Shown here: piece by piece, positions 51,533-62,471 of the stretch | Numbering within the stretch: the first letter of the stretch is position 1 | Layout: every line of letters starts with the position of its first letter | NCBI GenBank assembly: GCA_030141605.1 | Contig: JAQGDQ010002390.1 | Coordinates: forward strand, 88,945 to 152,944 | Reading direction: 5' to 3' | Origin: Tubiluchus corallicola | Lineage: Eukaryota; Priapulida; Priapulimorpha; Priapulimorphida; Tubiluchidae | DNA: 64,000 nt | Made by a program: the position numbers and the translations under genes | The notes under the pieces: model-generated | Databases searched by the model: none | What the model was told of the DNA's origin: nothing | Seen by the model: the letters and a program-made list of their open reading frames with translations, nothing else

Positions 51533-53100
51533 TGAACGTCTCCCTCTGTAATCTCCTTTAATTCGGCTGTTATATGTTCTATGTAGTTTTTTCTATGATT
51601 TATATGCAACGCAAAACAGATAAGCGCCAGCATCGCATAAATGGGCATAAAAGAATTTGACAACGGGTTTTGCAATGCTAATTTTGGCGCGTGTATAAGA
51701 CCCACAAACGCAAATAACGCAGCGATAACACTTGTAATGGACGCATGTACATATTTTTGCGCAATAACAAAAGCCAGCAAAGACGCTAAAATTAAACTGG
51801 ATAAAAAACCACCCTGAGATAATACATAGATACCCTGAAGAGAAGCGTGTTGATATTCCAATTCAAACAAGAGCGATTTTATATCACGCTGCAGAGGCGC
51901 TAATACAGTATCCAATATATTATGAATAAATTGTATCGTCACGGGAACAAAAGAAAGGTAAATCACAGGATAATATTTCCTATCACTTGCCTCAAAAGCC
52001 TGCGCCGCTGTAATAAAACCTATTGTAATAAGAAAAATGACCGCGATATAATAAGGGATAATCGTGCCAATAAGCATAGGCAACCCAAAAAATAACGATA
52101 CATAAGCAACCGCCGTCAAAACAAGATAACCCGATCTGGCACCAATATGCTTCCAGCCAGGATGCCCCCAATAAATAGTACAAGGAAAAGGACTGCCAAA
52201 ACTCGACCCCAATATGGTACAGGCGCCATCCATAAAAAGAGAAGACGACGCCGGATATTTATCTCCCGCCACTTCAGCGCTTTTAAGCGACTGCAATGTG
52301 GAAACAATATTGGCTATCTGCAACGGTATAACAATATGAAGATAATCCCAGACATACGTAAATCCCGCCAACACATCATGAACAGCAAGCTCAGGAGGGT
52401 AAAACTTCATATATGCCGCTGATTCTGTGATTTTTTGAAAATATAACGCATCGTTATACCATGTAAGAAGCACACCTATTAAAACAGCAATCAAACCAAT
52501 CGGCACACGAACATGTCTGAAATTTCCAAAAATAAAAAATAGAACAATAAATAACGGCAAAACAGCTTCAGCCGGATGATTGAAAACAATAATACACCCT
52601 TGAAGACCCAACCAAATAAAAGAACCAGCAGCCATGTTTCCCAACAATGCCGAAGACGGAATAATACGTAGTATAAACTTTCCCCAAAAAACAGCGCTTG
52701 CCTGAAAAATACCACCCAGAAAACAGGCGGCAATACCAATTTGCCACGCTAACAAAGCATCTTTCGTGCTTTGGTAAACAGGGAGAATGATCAAAAATAA
52801 CCAACCAAAAGACTGCGTGGCCCCAAGACCAAAAGGCTGCGCCGTCACATTGGTATCCTGCTTTTGGTAAGCCAGCTTGAACGCGGCAAAAATATACCAA
52901 AATAAACCCAATAAAACAGATAACCCTATCGCCGGCAAAATTCGCCCCAGTGTAATATCAACAGGAAGCTTAATAACAAACAGTAACGTCGCTGTTATAG
53001 CCAGTATTTTTGAAAAACCATCAAATAATAGACCTAAAAAAGCATCAGCATCCCGCCGTGTTATCCACTGATATGAAAAATTGCCATGAGCCATTTTCAT
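51529..53100 (-). CDS. NCS2-like (xanthine/uracil permease type) transporter, paralogue 2
   Basis: 523-residue paralogue of the neighbouring permease and first large gene of the operon. It keeps the same landmarks: DGFSKILAITATLLFVI, DTNVTAQPFGLGATQSFGWLFLIILPVY, IVSTLQSLKSAEVAGD, GSPFPCTIYWGHPGWKHIGA and TAAQAFEASDRKYYP. The shared YWGHPGWK motif sets both apart from textbook xanthine permeases. The ATG at 53100 has GGAG six bases upstream. ATGA coupling to paralogue 1 suggests balanced production, perhaps as a hetero-oligomer. Substrate not known. Confidence 0.82.
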   Translation of the reverse strand: MKMAHGNFSYQWITRRDADAFLGLLFDGFSKILAITATLLFVIKLPVDITLGRILPAIGLSVLLGLFWYIFAAFKLAYQKQDTNVTAQPFGLGATQSFGWLFLIILPVYQSTKDALLAWQIGIAACFLGGIFQASAVFWGKFILRIIPSSALLGNMAAGSFIWLGLQGCIIVFNHPAEAVLPLFIVLFFIFGNFRHVRVPIGLIAVLIGVLLTWYNDALYFQKITESAAYMKFYPPELAVHDVLAGFTYVWDYLHIVIPLQIANIVSTLQSLKSAEVAGDKYPASSSLFMDGACTILGSSFGSPFPCTIYWGHPGWKHIGARSGYLVLTAVAYVSLFFGLPMLIGTIIPYYIAVIFLITIGFITAAQAFEASDRKYYPVIYLSFVPVTIQFIHNILDTVLAPLQRDIKSLLFELEYQHASLQGIYVLSQGGFLSSLILASLLAFVIAQKYVHASITSVIAALFAFVGLIHAPKLALQNPLSNSFMPIYAMLALICFALHINHRKNYIEHITAELKEITEGDVQ

Positions 53101-53111
53101 TGATTACTCCA

Positions 53112-53165
53112 CTACAGGAACGCAATCGTATTTTTATCTGAATAAATGAGAAGAAACATCTCCAT
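53112..53165 (-). CDS. Possible 17-codon leader peptide upstream of the permease operon
   Basis: MEMFLLIYSDKNTIAFL, starting with ATG 53165, lies within the predicted 5' leader. A GGGGGG tract sits eight bases before the ATG. Its stop (53112-53114) falls 11 bases before the permease start, so ribosomes could re-initiate there. It may be chance. Confidence 0.25.
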   Translation of the reverse strand: MEMFLLIYSDKNTIAFL

Positions 53166-53229
53166 CACATATCCCCCCTTTAAGCAACATAATTATCTTT
53201 AATATATCTTTCTTAAATGTGCTCACTAT

Positions 53230-53258
53230 ATTGTATATACAAATTTAACAGGCGTCAA
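53230..53258 (-). promoter_or_regulatory. Promoter and palindromic operator of the permease/kinase operon
   Basis: On the minus strand TTGACG (+ coordinates 53253-53258), exactly 17 bases, then TACAAT (53230-53235). A perfect 12-bp palindrome TTGTATATACAA (53231-53242) covers the -10 and part of the spacer, where a repressor would block RNA polymerase. The start of the first permease gene is about 130 bases downstream. The GntR/HutC protein encoded in the operon is the obvious candidate to bind it. Confidence 0.7.
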
Positions 53259-53901
53259 TAATTTTATTTCTATCTTATATTTTTTATACAAAGCCTATTA
53301 AATATTTAAAAACAAGCAAAAAAACATACGGCCGTACATCCGCATATAAGAATATATATATACAATTTTAAAACAGAAAAGATCCTCCTTGCCATTAAAG
53401 GGCATGTATTTCAGAATCGCACCCATATCGCAAAAAAAAACACAACGCTCTATAGCGCAACGGAATAGACACGTCGCTCACGCGCCTATCCTCACTCCCT
53501 GACGCAAGAGCAAAACGCGCGCAAACGGCTTGATTTAAGCGTCTCTAAAACAGCGCGAGCAGATAATATGGATTTGTTGAATGAAATCAAGGATTTTAAA
53601 CAAAGAGCAGATACACTCAATCTTTCAGAAATGAAAGAAGAGTTTTAGCCCATAGCACAGAAGAGAAAGAAAATATTTAAGAGATATTACCACAATTACA
53701 ATGATATAAGATTTCCCCAACCATACAGACATATTTCCTATAAGCGAGATTATCAAAAAATCCCCCCATTAACCCCCTCTCTAAAGCCCATTGCAATCAA
53801 TAATATAAAAATGTTATAGAAATAGTTGCGTAAAAAACAAAAAAACAGTAAAACTATATTTTAAGAATAAACTTTAGACTTTTTTTAAGGTAAAGATCGT
53901 T
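53259..53901. other. Gene-poor stretch between the accessory operon and secG
   Basis: About 640 bases, very AT-rich near 53270-53390 and 53680-53880. It contains a possible gene remnant at 53469-53648 and, before secG, TTGCGT with a TAAAAC at 17 bases (about 53825-53853) as a weak promoter candidate. I see no integrase, repeat pair or attachment site. Confidence 0.5.
53469..53648 (+). pseudogene. Possible remnant of a lost gene (59 open codons, no good start)
   Basis: A frame is open from after a stop at 53466 to a TAG at 53646. Its lower half has a natural-looking helical, charged composition (NARKRLDLSVSKTARADN, then MDLLNEIKDFKQRADTLNL). The only ATG (53568) is 26 residues from the end and has no clear ribosome site. 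It reads like the C-terminus of an eroded gene. I do not recognise the family, and chance is possible. Confidence 0.25.
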
Positions 53902-54216
53902 ATGGAAACAACTCTTCTTGTTATACACTTACTTATCGCGATATTTATGATTGCCTCTATCCTCCTGCAACGGAGCGAAAACAGCGGTTTTACAAGCAGT
54001 ATGGGAAGCCTCATGACAGGCCGCTCCGCCGCAAACGCTCTTACACGCATAACCTCTATCCTAGCCATATGTTTCTTCCTGACGAGTATTGTTCTAGCCA
54101 TTTTAGCAGGCGGATCCTTAGGCACCCGCTCTATCGTTGACGCGCTAGACGGGCAAAGTATCCCACAAACTATGCCGCAAGAGCCAACCATTCCTTCTGT
54201 ACCTTCTCAGAATTAA
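53902..54216 (+). CDS. secG: Preprotein translocase subunit SecG
   Basis: 104-residue inner-membrane subunit of SecYEG. Two membrane spans (about residues 4-22 and 52-72) flank the conserved LLQRSENSGFTSSMGSLMTGRSAANALTR segment, in which GF and the SAANALTR block are typical for proteobacteria. A Pro/Gln-rich tail follows. It is the first gene of the secG-pyrG-kdsA-eno run that is standard in this class. A terminator follows at 54316, so pyrG probably has its own promoter or relies on read-through. Confidence 0.93.
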   Translation: METTLLVIHLLIAIFMIASILLQRSENSGFTSSMGSLMTGRSAANALTRITSILAICFFLTSIVLAILAGGSLGTRSIVDALDGQSIPQTMPQEPTIPSVPSQN

Positions 54217-54315
54217 CCCTAGAATAATTTACAGTTTACTAAAACAGCTATGATAAAAATCACTTGTAATTCATATACTATTGGTTGTATACACTTATAC
54301 TTTCTTCACTCATTC

Positions 54316-54339
54316 AAGGCGGCTCTACCGCCTTTTTTT
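54316..54339 (+). terminator. Terminator between secG and pyrG
   Basis: AAGGCGG (54316-54322) and CCGCCTT (54328-54334) form a 7-bp stem with a 5-base loop, followed by seven T residues starting at 54333. Classic rho-independent shape. Confidence 0.85.
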
Positions 54340-54361
54340 ATGCTCTATATTTAACGATTAA

Positions 54362-56002
<1,641 letters not shown>

Positions 56003-56019
56003 ATCTAAGGATCCTACTC

Positions 56020-56877
56020 ATGCCTACTACACAAAAACATATCTACCTCAACCAACATGTGACAATCGGCAATGACCTTCCTTTGGCTCTTATCGCCGGC
56101 CCTTGCACTATGGAAAGCCATGAACACGCTCTAGAAACCGCGGAGATTCTAGACAAGATCGCCAAGCAATTTTCCTGCCCCCTCATCTATAAATCTTCCT
56201 TCGATAAAGCCAATCGCACAAGCGCCGGAAGCCAAAGAGGCATAGGAATGAAAAAGGCACTGAATATCTTTACCGATATCAAAGAAAAATTTAACCTACC
56301 TGTCATTACAGACATTCACGAAAATTGGCAATGCGAACCCGTCGCGGAAATCGTTGATATCCTCCAGATCCCCGCCTTCCTATGCCGCCAAACAGACCTC
56401 TTGACCGCCGCGGGAAAAACAAAACGCCCCGTCAATATAAAAAAAGGGCAGTTCCTAGCCCCCTGGGATATGAAAAATATTATCGATAAAATGACACGAG
56501 TCGGAAATCATAACATTCTACTGTGTGAACGCGGAAGCTCCTTTGGCTACAACACCTTAATCAGCGACATGCGCTCAATCCCAATTATGGCCAAAAGCGG
56601 ATACCCCGTCGTCTTTGACGCAACACACTCTGTACAAGAGCCCGGCGGGCAAGGAAGCTCTTCCGGCGGAAATAGAGAATTCGCCCCTATCCTAGCGCGC
56701 GCCGCAACCGCGATCGGAATCGCCGCCCTCTTCATTGAAACACATAATGATCCCGACCAGGCGCCAAGCGATGGCCTCAATATGATCCCTCTTGAAAAAC
56801 TACCTTCTATCTTGAAGATGATAGTGTCATTTGATACATTAGCTAAACAATATCCAACAACATCTAATCCTCTATAA
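56020..56877 (+). CDS. kdsA: 3-deoxy-8-phosphooctulonate synthase
   Basis: Condenses PEP with arabinose 5-phosphate to KDO 8-phosphate for LPS inner core. 285 aa TIM barrel. LIAGPCTMESHEHALETA, YKSSFDKANRTSAGSQRG, TDIHENWQCEPVAE and LCERGSSFGYNTLISDMR are present. The Cys in IAGPCTMES matches the metal-ligand Cys of the metal-dependent class (Aquifex type) rather than the Asn of the E. coli enzyme. Its presence tells that the organism has an LPS-bearing outer membrane. Confidence 0.96.
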   Translation: MPTTQKHIYLNQHVTIGNDLPLALIAGPCTMESHEHALETAEILDKIAKQFSCPLIYKSSFDKANRTSAGSQRGIGMKKALNIFTDIKEKFNLPVITDIHENWQCEPVAEIVDILQIPAFLCRQTDLLTAAGKTKRPVNIKKGQFLAPWDMKNIIDKMTRVGNHNILLCERGSSFGYNTLISDMRSIPIMAKSGYPVVFDATHSVQEPGGQGSSSGGNREFAPILARAATAIGIAALFIETHNDPDQAPSDGLNMIPLEKLPSILKMIVSFDTLAKQYPTTSNPL

Positions 56878-56946
56878 GGAAGAGATACTCTGACAAACGG
56901 ATATGCCTAAATACTTAAACTATTTAACAAACCATAAACAGTATGA

Positions 56947-58245
<1,299 letters not shown>

Positions 58246-58270
58246 TATTGTCTCAAGAAAGACCCATTTA

Positions 58271-58307
58271 AAAAAACAGAGAGATCGCGTTATCTCTCTG
58301 TTTTTTT
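58271..58307. terminator. Bidirectional terminator between eno and ispE
   Basis: AACAGAGAGAT (58275-58285) pairs perfectly with ATCTCTCTGTT (58292-58302), extended by A6/T6 on the outside, around a 6-base loop. A-run on the left and T-run on the right let it serve both convergent genes. The end overlaps the last bases of ispE. Confidence 0.88.
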
Positions 58308-59253
58308 ATTCTCTGTAAAAAGACGCCACCTTTATCCACCAGCGCGGATAACGGGCTCTTAAAGCATCCGCGACAGATAACGCGTCTCGCCGACTTTTAA
58401 AAATCCCAAAACATGTCGAACCACTTCCCGACATACGAGCGAGACAAGTCTCCGGAAAAGAGCGCAACGCGTCAATAACTTCCATAATAGAACCCGGCGC
58501 GACTTGCTGGCAAGCCGCTTCCCATAAGTCATTACGGCACAAAGCAAGCTCCCTGATAAAATCATCCGTATCCTGAAAAGAAACAACAGGCCGAGACGAA
58601 ATACACAAGGAATCCTCCCGCCGCAATGCAGCAAACGCCTTAAAAACCGCTTTCGTCGAAACAGAAAAACCAGGATTGACAAGAAGAAACCATAACGGTG
58701 GAAGAGCAGGAGCAAACGTCAACTTCTCACCGATACCGGACATAAATGCCGCGCGCGCATAAAAACATACCGGCACATCCGCCCCCAGCTGAAGCGCCAA
58801 GCGCATAATCTCCTCTTCCGTAAGAGGAAATTCCCCCTCGTTGCTTTTTGGAAACCAAAGCGCCAACAAACCTCTGAAGACAGCAGCGGCATCAGCAGAT
58901 CCTCCCCCAATTCCCGCCTCAACCGGTAAAAATTTCTCAAGCGTCATAGAAACACCGCAAGGAGAAAATGTGCCTTTCCCTTGCTTTTTCTGAAGATAAT
59001 CCCGCAAAACACTCGCCGCGCGTACAACAAGATTGCTGTCCTTATAAGGCGATAATAACGACGCGTATGGGCCGGAAATATCAAAAGATAAATCCCCTCC
59101 CTTTTGTGGAATTAAGTGAATATCATCCCCACAGGAAAGAAAAACAACAAGACTCTCCAGCTCATGATAACCGTCAGAACGCCGCCCCTTAATATGAAGA
59201 TACAAGTTTATCTTCGCAGGCGCCTTAAGCGAAATTCCATCACTTAAACACAT
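58306..59253 (-). CDS. ispE: 4-diphosphocytidyl-2-C-methyl-D-erythritol kinase
   Basis: GHMP kinase of the MEP isoprenoid pathway. About 315 aa. PAKINLYLHIKGRRSDGYHELESL, the ATP-binding PVEAGIGGGSADAAA, the LGADVPVCF block with the catalytic Asp, and MSGSGSTCFGIF are all present. The start is uncertain: ATG 59253 or 59256 (AGGG just upstream) versus ATG 59277. All overlap the end of the upstream TPR gene, so the two are translationally linked; the TPR-ispE pair is common in alphaproteobacteria. The use of CTP links it loosely to pyrG. Confidence 0.93.
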   Translation of the reverse strand: MCLSDGISLKAPAKINLYLHIKGRRSDGYHELESLVVFLSCGDDIHLIPQKGGDLSFDISGPYASLLSPYKDSNLVVRAASVLRDYLQKKQGKGTFSPCGVSMTLEKFLPVEAGIGGGSADAAAVFRGLLALWFPKSNEGEFPLTEEEIMRLALQLGADVPVCFYARAAFMSGIGEKLTFAPALPPLWFLLVNPGFSVSTKAVFKAFAALRREDSLCISSRPVVSFQDTDDFIRELALCRNDLWEAACQQVAPGSIMEVIDALRSFPETCLARMSGSGSTCFGIFKSRRDALSVADALRARYPRWWIKVASFYRE

Positions 59254-61060
59254 CATCCCTAGCCGCTTTTGAGCCAAAATCTCTTTCCTCTAGATACTCT
59301 TCCTTCTTCCGCTTTATTTTCTCTTCCACCTTCGTTTTCAATTGCTCTTCCGGCGATAATGTCAAAACACGCTCCCACTGATAAACCGCTTCTCTGAAAC
59401 GCCCCACATGCCAATAAACATCCCCAAGATGATCATTAATCTCAGCTTCCTCCGGACGCAAAAGAATCGCCTCCTCTAAACGCTGTATCGCACAGTCTAT
59501 ATCCCCCTGTAAAAAACAAACCCACCCTAAACTATCTAAAATATATCCATCCTTTGGCCTCAGCTCCACGGCTTTTTCTATCAGCTCGCGCGCATAGGAT
59601 ACATTTTGATTTCTCTCTATCCATGAATAACCCAGATAATTCAAAAGATATGCCTGATTATCATCCAAAAGCAACGCCCTGGTTAAATCTCTCTCTGCCT
59701 CTCTCCATCTTCCCAAACGCTCATACCCTACGCCACGAGCAAAAAGAAAAGACCAACTATCCTCCAATGTTGAATCTAACATTAAAGCATGACTATAAGC
59801 CTTTACAGCCCCCTCATAATCCTCATGCCTACTTAGAAAGTCACCCTTAAAAACATAAAAATCAGACTGCTTTTTATCCCTCTCCAAAACCTCGTCAATA
59901 GCCGCAATACTCTCTTCTATATGCCCTAACGAAGCAAGATTCTCCGCTATAAACAAACGAGAGATATTATAAAGACCACTGTCCTTGGGTATGCGCTTCC
60001 AGCTTTTCAAAGCACGCAAATAATTATCCTGCTGCTCAAAAATATTCGCATTGAAAATAGTGGCCTCCCATAAAAAAGGCGATAAATATTCCGCTATATG
60101 GCCCATAACACTCAGATTTTTTTGGGTTTTTTGAAATCGAAAAATCTGAGCCATCTCATAAAATAAAATCGCAAGCCCATCCTTCGGCGTTTGTAACAAT
60201 GTCGGTCGAGTGAAGGATTGAAGATCCTCAATGATCACTGTCGCAATACGACTCTTGTCAAAAAACACCTCAATCCTATCTAAGAAATTCAACGCGGCCC
60301 TTTTTCCCTGCGTTCGAGTGATAAATTGAAAATGAGCTGTTATAAGAGGCCAGGAAAATATATGCCCCTGATTTAACAACTCCTCAACCTTCTCGTAGGA
60401 CTCCCAGGCCTCCTTGTCCTGACCGTCCACATCATAAAGCAAAGCTTGCTGCTCATGATAATGAAAAGGAGAAAGCGTATCCTGTATAGAGTTCAGCAGT
60501 AGTGTCGCCTTTTGCCGCTCACCCATCCCAACATACGCCCACGCTGATATAAGATTCGTTAAAATATCCGGCGGCGCCCTCTTTTTAAAATCATCCAATA
60601 AAAATAAAACTTTCTCATACTTTCCCTGAGAAAACGCAAAACCAACTAATATTAAAAACGCGTTATAATTATTATTATCCTGATAATAAAGAATTTCCGC
60701 TATCGTATTTAAATCCTCAAAAGAAAAATGCCCAATACCTAAAGATAAGGCCATCAGCAAAACCCACTCATCAACTTCGCCGTTATTAATCGCCTCTATT
60801 GTAAGCGTTAACGCTGTATCGTGATCCTGTACAGAATCAGCATGATAAATCGCCAGCCATTGACCAAAACCTATACTATTTTGCATGAGATTCTCTTTTA
60901 AATTCTGAGGATCGATCGTCAATACATTTTCTTTATTCCGTGAAAATCCCCTGTCAACCGTCAATAGCCAAAATATAAAGCAAACCGATACAAACACAAT
61001 AAAAGATTTGCAATAATAGACTGGTTTCTTCCTTAGATATAAGGTCTCTGTTTGTGCCAT
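59240..61060 (-). CDS. Membrane-anchored TPR protein
   Basis: 606 aa. One N-terminal signal-anchor helix (about residues 18-37, FIVFVSVCFIFWLLTVD) is followed by a long helical region with at least ten TPR-like repeats. The last ones are clear (YLLNYLGYSWIERN, GYILDSLGWVCFLQGDIDCAI, EINDHLGDVYWHVGRFREAV, AVYQWERVL). These phrases are typical of the TPR protein upstream of ispE in alphaproteobacteria. Probably periplasmic scaffold; role unknown. ATG 61060 has AAGGAAA eight bases upstream; a GTG directly before it is in frame. Confidence 0.85.
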   Translation of the reverse strand: MAQTETLYLRKKPVYYCKSFIVFVSVCFIFWLLTVDRGFSRNKENVLTIDPQNLKENLMQNSIGFGQWLAIYHADSVQDHDTALTLTIEAINNGEVDEWVLLMALSLGIGHFSFEDLNTIAEILYYQDNNNYNAFLILVGFAFSQGKYEKVLFLLDDFKKRAPPDILTNLISAWAYVGMGERQKATLLLNSIQDTLSPFHYHEQQALLYDVDGQDKEAWESYEKVEELLNQGHIFSWPLITAHFQFITRTQGKRAALNFLDRIEVFFDKSRIATVIIEDLQSFTRPTLLQTPKDGLAILFYEMAQIFRFQKTQKNLSVMGHIAEYLSPFLWEATIFNANIFEQQDNYLRALKSWKRIPKDSGLYNISRLFIAENLASLGHIEESIAAIDEVLERDKKQSDFYVFKGDFLSRHEDYEGAVKAYSHALMLDSTLEDSWSFLFARGVGYERLGRWREAERDLTRALLLDDNQAYLLNYLGYSWIERNQNVSYARELIEKAVELRPKDGYILDSLGWVCFLQGDIDCAIQRLEEAILLRPEEAEINDHLGDVYWHVGRFREAVYQWERVLTLSPEEQLKTKVEEKIKRKKEEYLEERDFGSKAARDDVFK

Positions 61061-61250
61061 CACATTTTCCTTTTTAAATCCGATCCGGTCAGCGAACCCC
61101 GCACTCGTAATAATTTTCTCCTTACCTCATTAAATCTAACCATACAATAACATACTCAAATCATAAATATATATTATTTACTTCTCAATAAAAATAATAT
61201 AAAAATATCTATAGGTTATATTTCATTAAAGCGAAAGTTTTTTAACCACA

Positions 61251-62210
61251 GTGCTTACCATAAACAAGAAAAGAAAAATCGCAACCCTGTTGCGTTGGCA
61301 TATAGACTGCGGCGTTGAGGACATTATTGGCACAGCGCCCGTTAATCGTCTCTCCTCCTCGCTATCCTTATCTTCTCCGTCTCCACACGATGAAAAACAG
61401 CAGACTTCCTCCAGTGCCCCTTCCGCTCATCACCCCGCGCCAACGGCACCAAAAAAACAGAAAAAAATTCACCCCGCACCAGCCGACCCCACCGATCACC
61501 ATAATATCACGGCCCCAAAAACCAAACCTTCGATCGATCCGATAAACTCACCACCGCTTAATATGAGCAGCGCAGAAATCATCTCTAACGCAGCCACCCT
61601 AGCCACCGCCGCAACAACAGTTGACGAATTACAAAAACAATTACAACAATTCGAAGGATGCCCCCTTAAAAAAACAGCGACAAACCTTGTGTTTGGACGA
61701 GGAGCCCCTCACGCTAAAATTATGTTTATCGGAGAAGCACCCGGCGCTGAAGAAGATCGAACCGCTGTCCCTTTCTGCGGCCCCAGCGGAAAACTACTCG
61801 ATAAAATTATAGACGCCGCAGGCCTCCCCTCCGATCAGATTTATATTTCCAATACCATTTTCTGGAGACCCCCAGGAAACCGAACACCAACCCTGCAGGA
61901 AGTCGCTGTATGCGCCCCTTTTGTTGAACGGCTAATTACACTTGTGCAGCCTAAGATTCTCGTCGCCCTTGGCGGTGCCGCCGCCCGCTCCCTTCTTGAT
62001 ACAAAAGTCGGCATCAGCCAACTGAGAAAACAATGGTTTATATGGAAAAACGGCCAACATATCCCCCCTACACTCTCAACAGACTCCCTTGAAATTCCAT
62101 CGCGCGCCATGTTCCATCCCGCCTACCTTCTGCGTTCCCCTATACAGAAGCAAGGCGCGTGGCAGGACATACTCGCAATTAAACATAAATTACAAACATT
62201 AGAGGCATAA
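61251..62210 (+). CDS. Uracil-DNA glycosylase, family 4-like (Fe-S)
   Basis: Removes uracil from DNA. 319 aa from a GTG. The N-terminus (IATLLRWHIDCGVEDIIGTAPVNRL) is the usual alphaproteobacterial lead. Residues about 38-105 are a low-complexity Ser/Pro/Lys linker. The catalytic part (about 125-310) has FEGCPLKKTATNLVFG, MFIGEAPGAEEDRT, CGPSGKLLDKII, NTIFWRPPGNRTPT and the Fe-S Cys in AVCAPFVERLI, then HPAYLLRSPIQKQGAW. The cluster ligands follow the class variant, with one Cys in the first motif. No neighbour is functionally related. Confidence 0.9.
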   Translation: MLTINKKRKIATLLRWHIDCGVEDIIGTAPVNRLSSSLSLSSPSPHDEKQQTSSSAPSAHHPAPTAPKKQKKIHPAPADPTDHHNITAPKTKPSIDPINSPPLNMSSAEIISNAATLATAATTVDELQKQLQQFEGCPLKKTATNLVFGRGAPHAKIMFIGEAPGAEEDRTAVPFCGPSGKLLDKIIDAAGLPSDQIYISNTIFWRPPGNRTPTLQEVAVCAPFVERLITLVQPKILVALGGAAARSLLDTKVGISQLRKQWFIWKNGQHIPPTLSTDSLEIPSRAMFHPAYLLRSPIQKQGAWQDILAIKHKLQTLEA

Positions 62211-62290
62211 ACTTAACTTTAACGCCGGAATTCTTTTATCCCAGTTGAAATCTGTAAAATTATTACCCCGTTATAGTTGATGCTTTTTTC

Positions 62291-62359
62291 TATTCCTGAT
62301 ATACTACTTTTTTTATTTCTGATATATTATCTTTTTTATTCTTAATATGTGTAAAACTC
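62291..62359 (+). repeat. 23-bp imperfect tandem repeat upstream of hppA
   Basis: TATTCCTGATATACTACTTT plus TTT (62291-62313) is followed by TATTTCTGATATATTATCTT plus TTT (62314-62336). A third, weaker unit begins TATTCTTAATATGTG at 62337. It lies in the 261-base gap between the glycosylase and hppA. Confidence 0.6.
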
Positions 62360-62471
62360 ACACATAAACCTATATAAAATACACACATATTTAGTTTAAA
62401 ACTAACATCAACAGATACTGTCTATCCATAGATTACACTGAACAACAAAATTCTAGAGAGGAAATAACATA

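Noticed and set aside
42542-53901. Genomic island with integrase or flanking attachment sites
   Set aside because: I found no integrase, transposase, tRNA junction or flanking direct repeat at the borders of the accessory operon; transfer remains possible but unsupported.
61319-61570. Separate gene in the Ser/Pro-rich part of the glycosylase
   Set aside because: The low-complexity stretch is in frame with both conserved ends of the glycosylase and reads as a linker.
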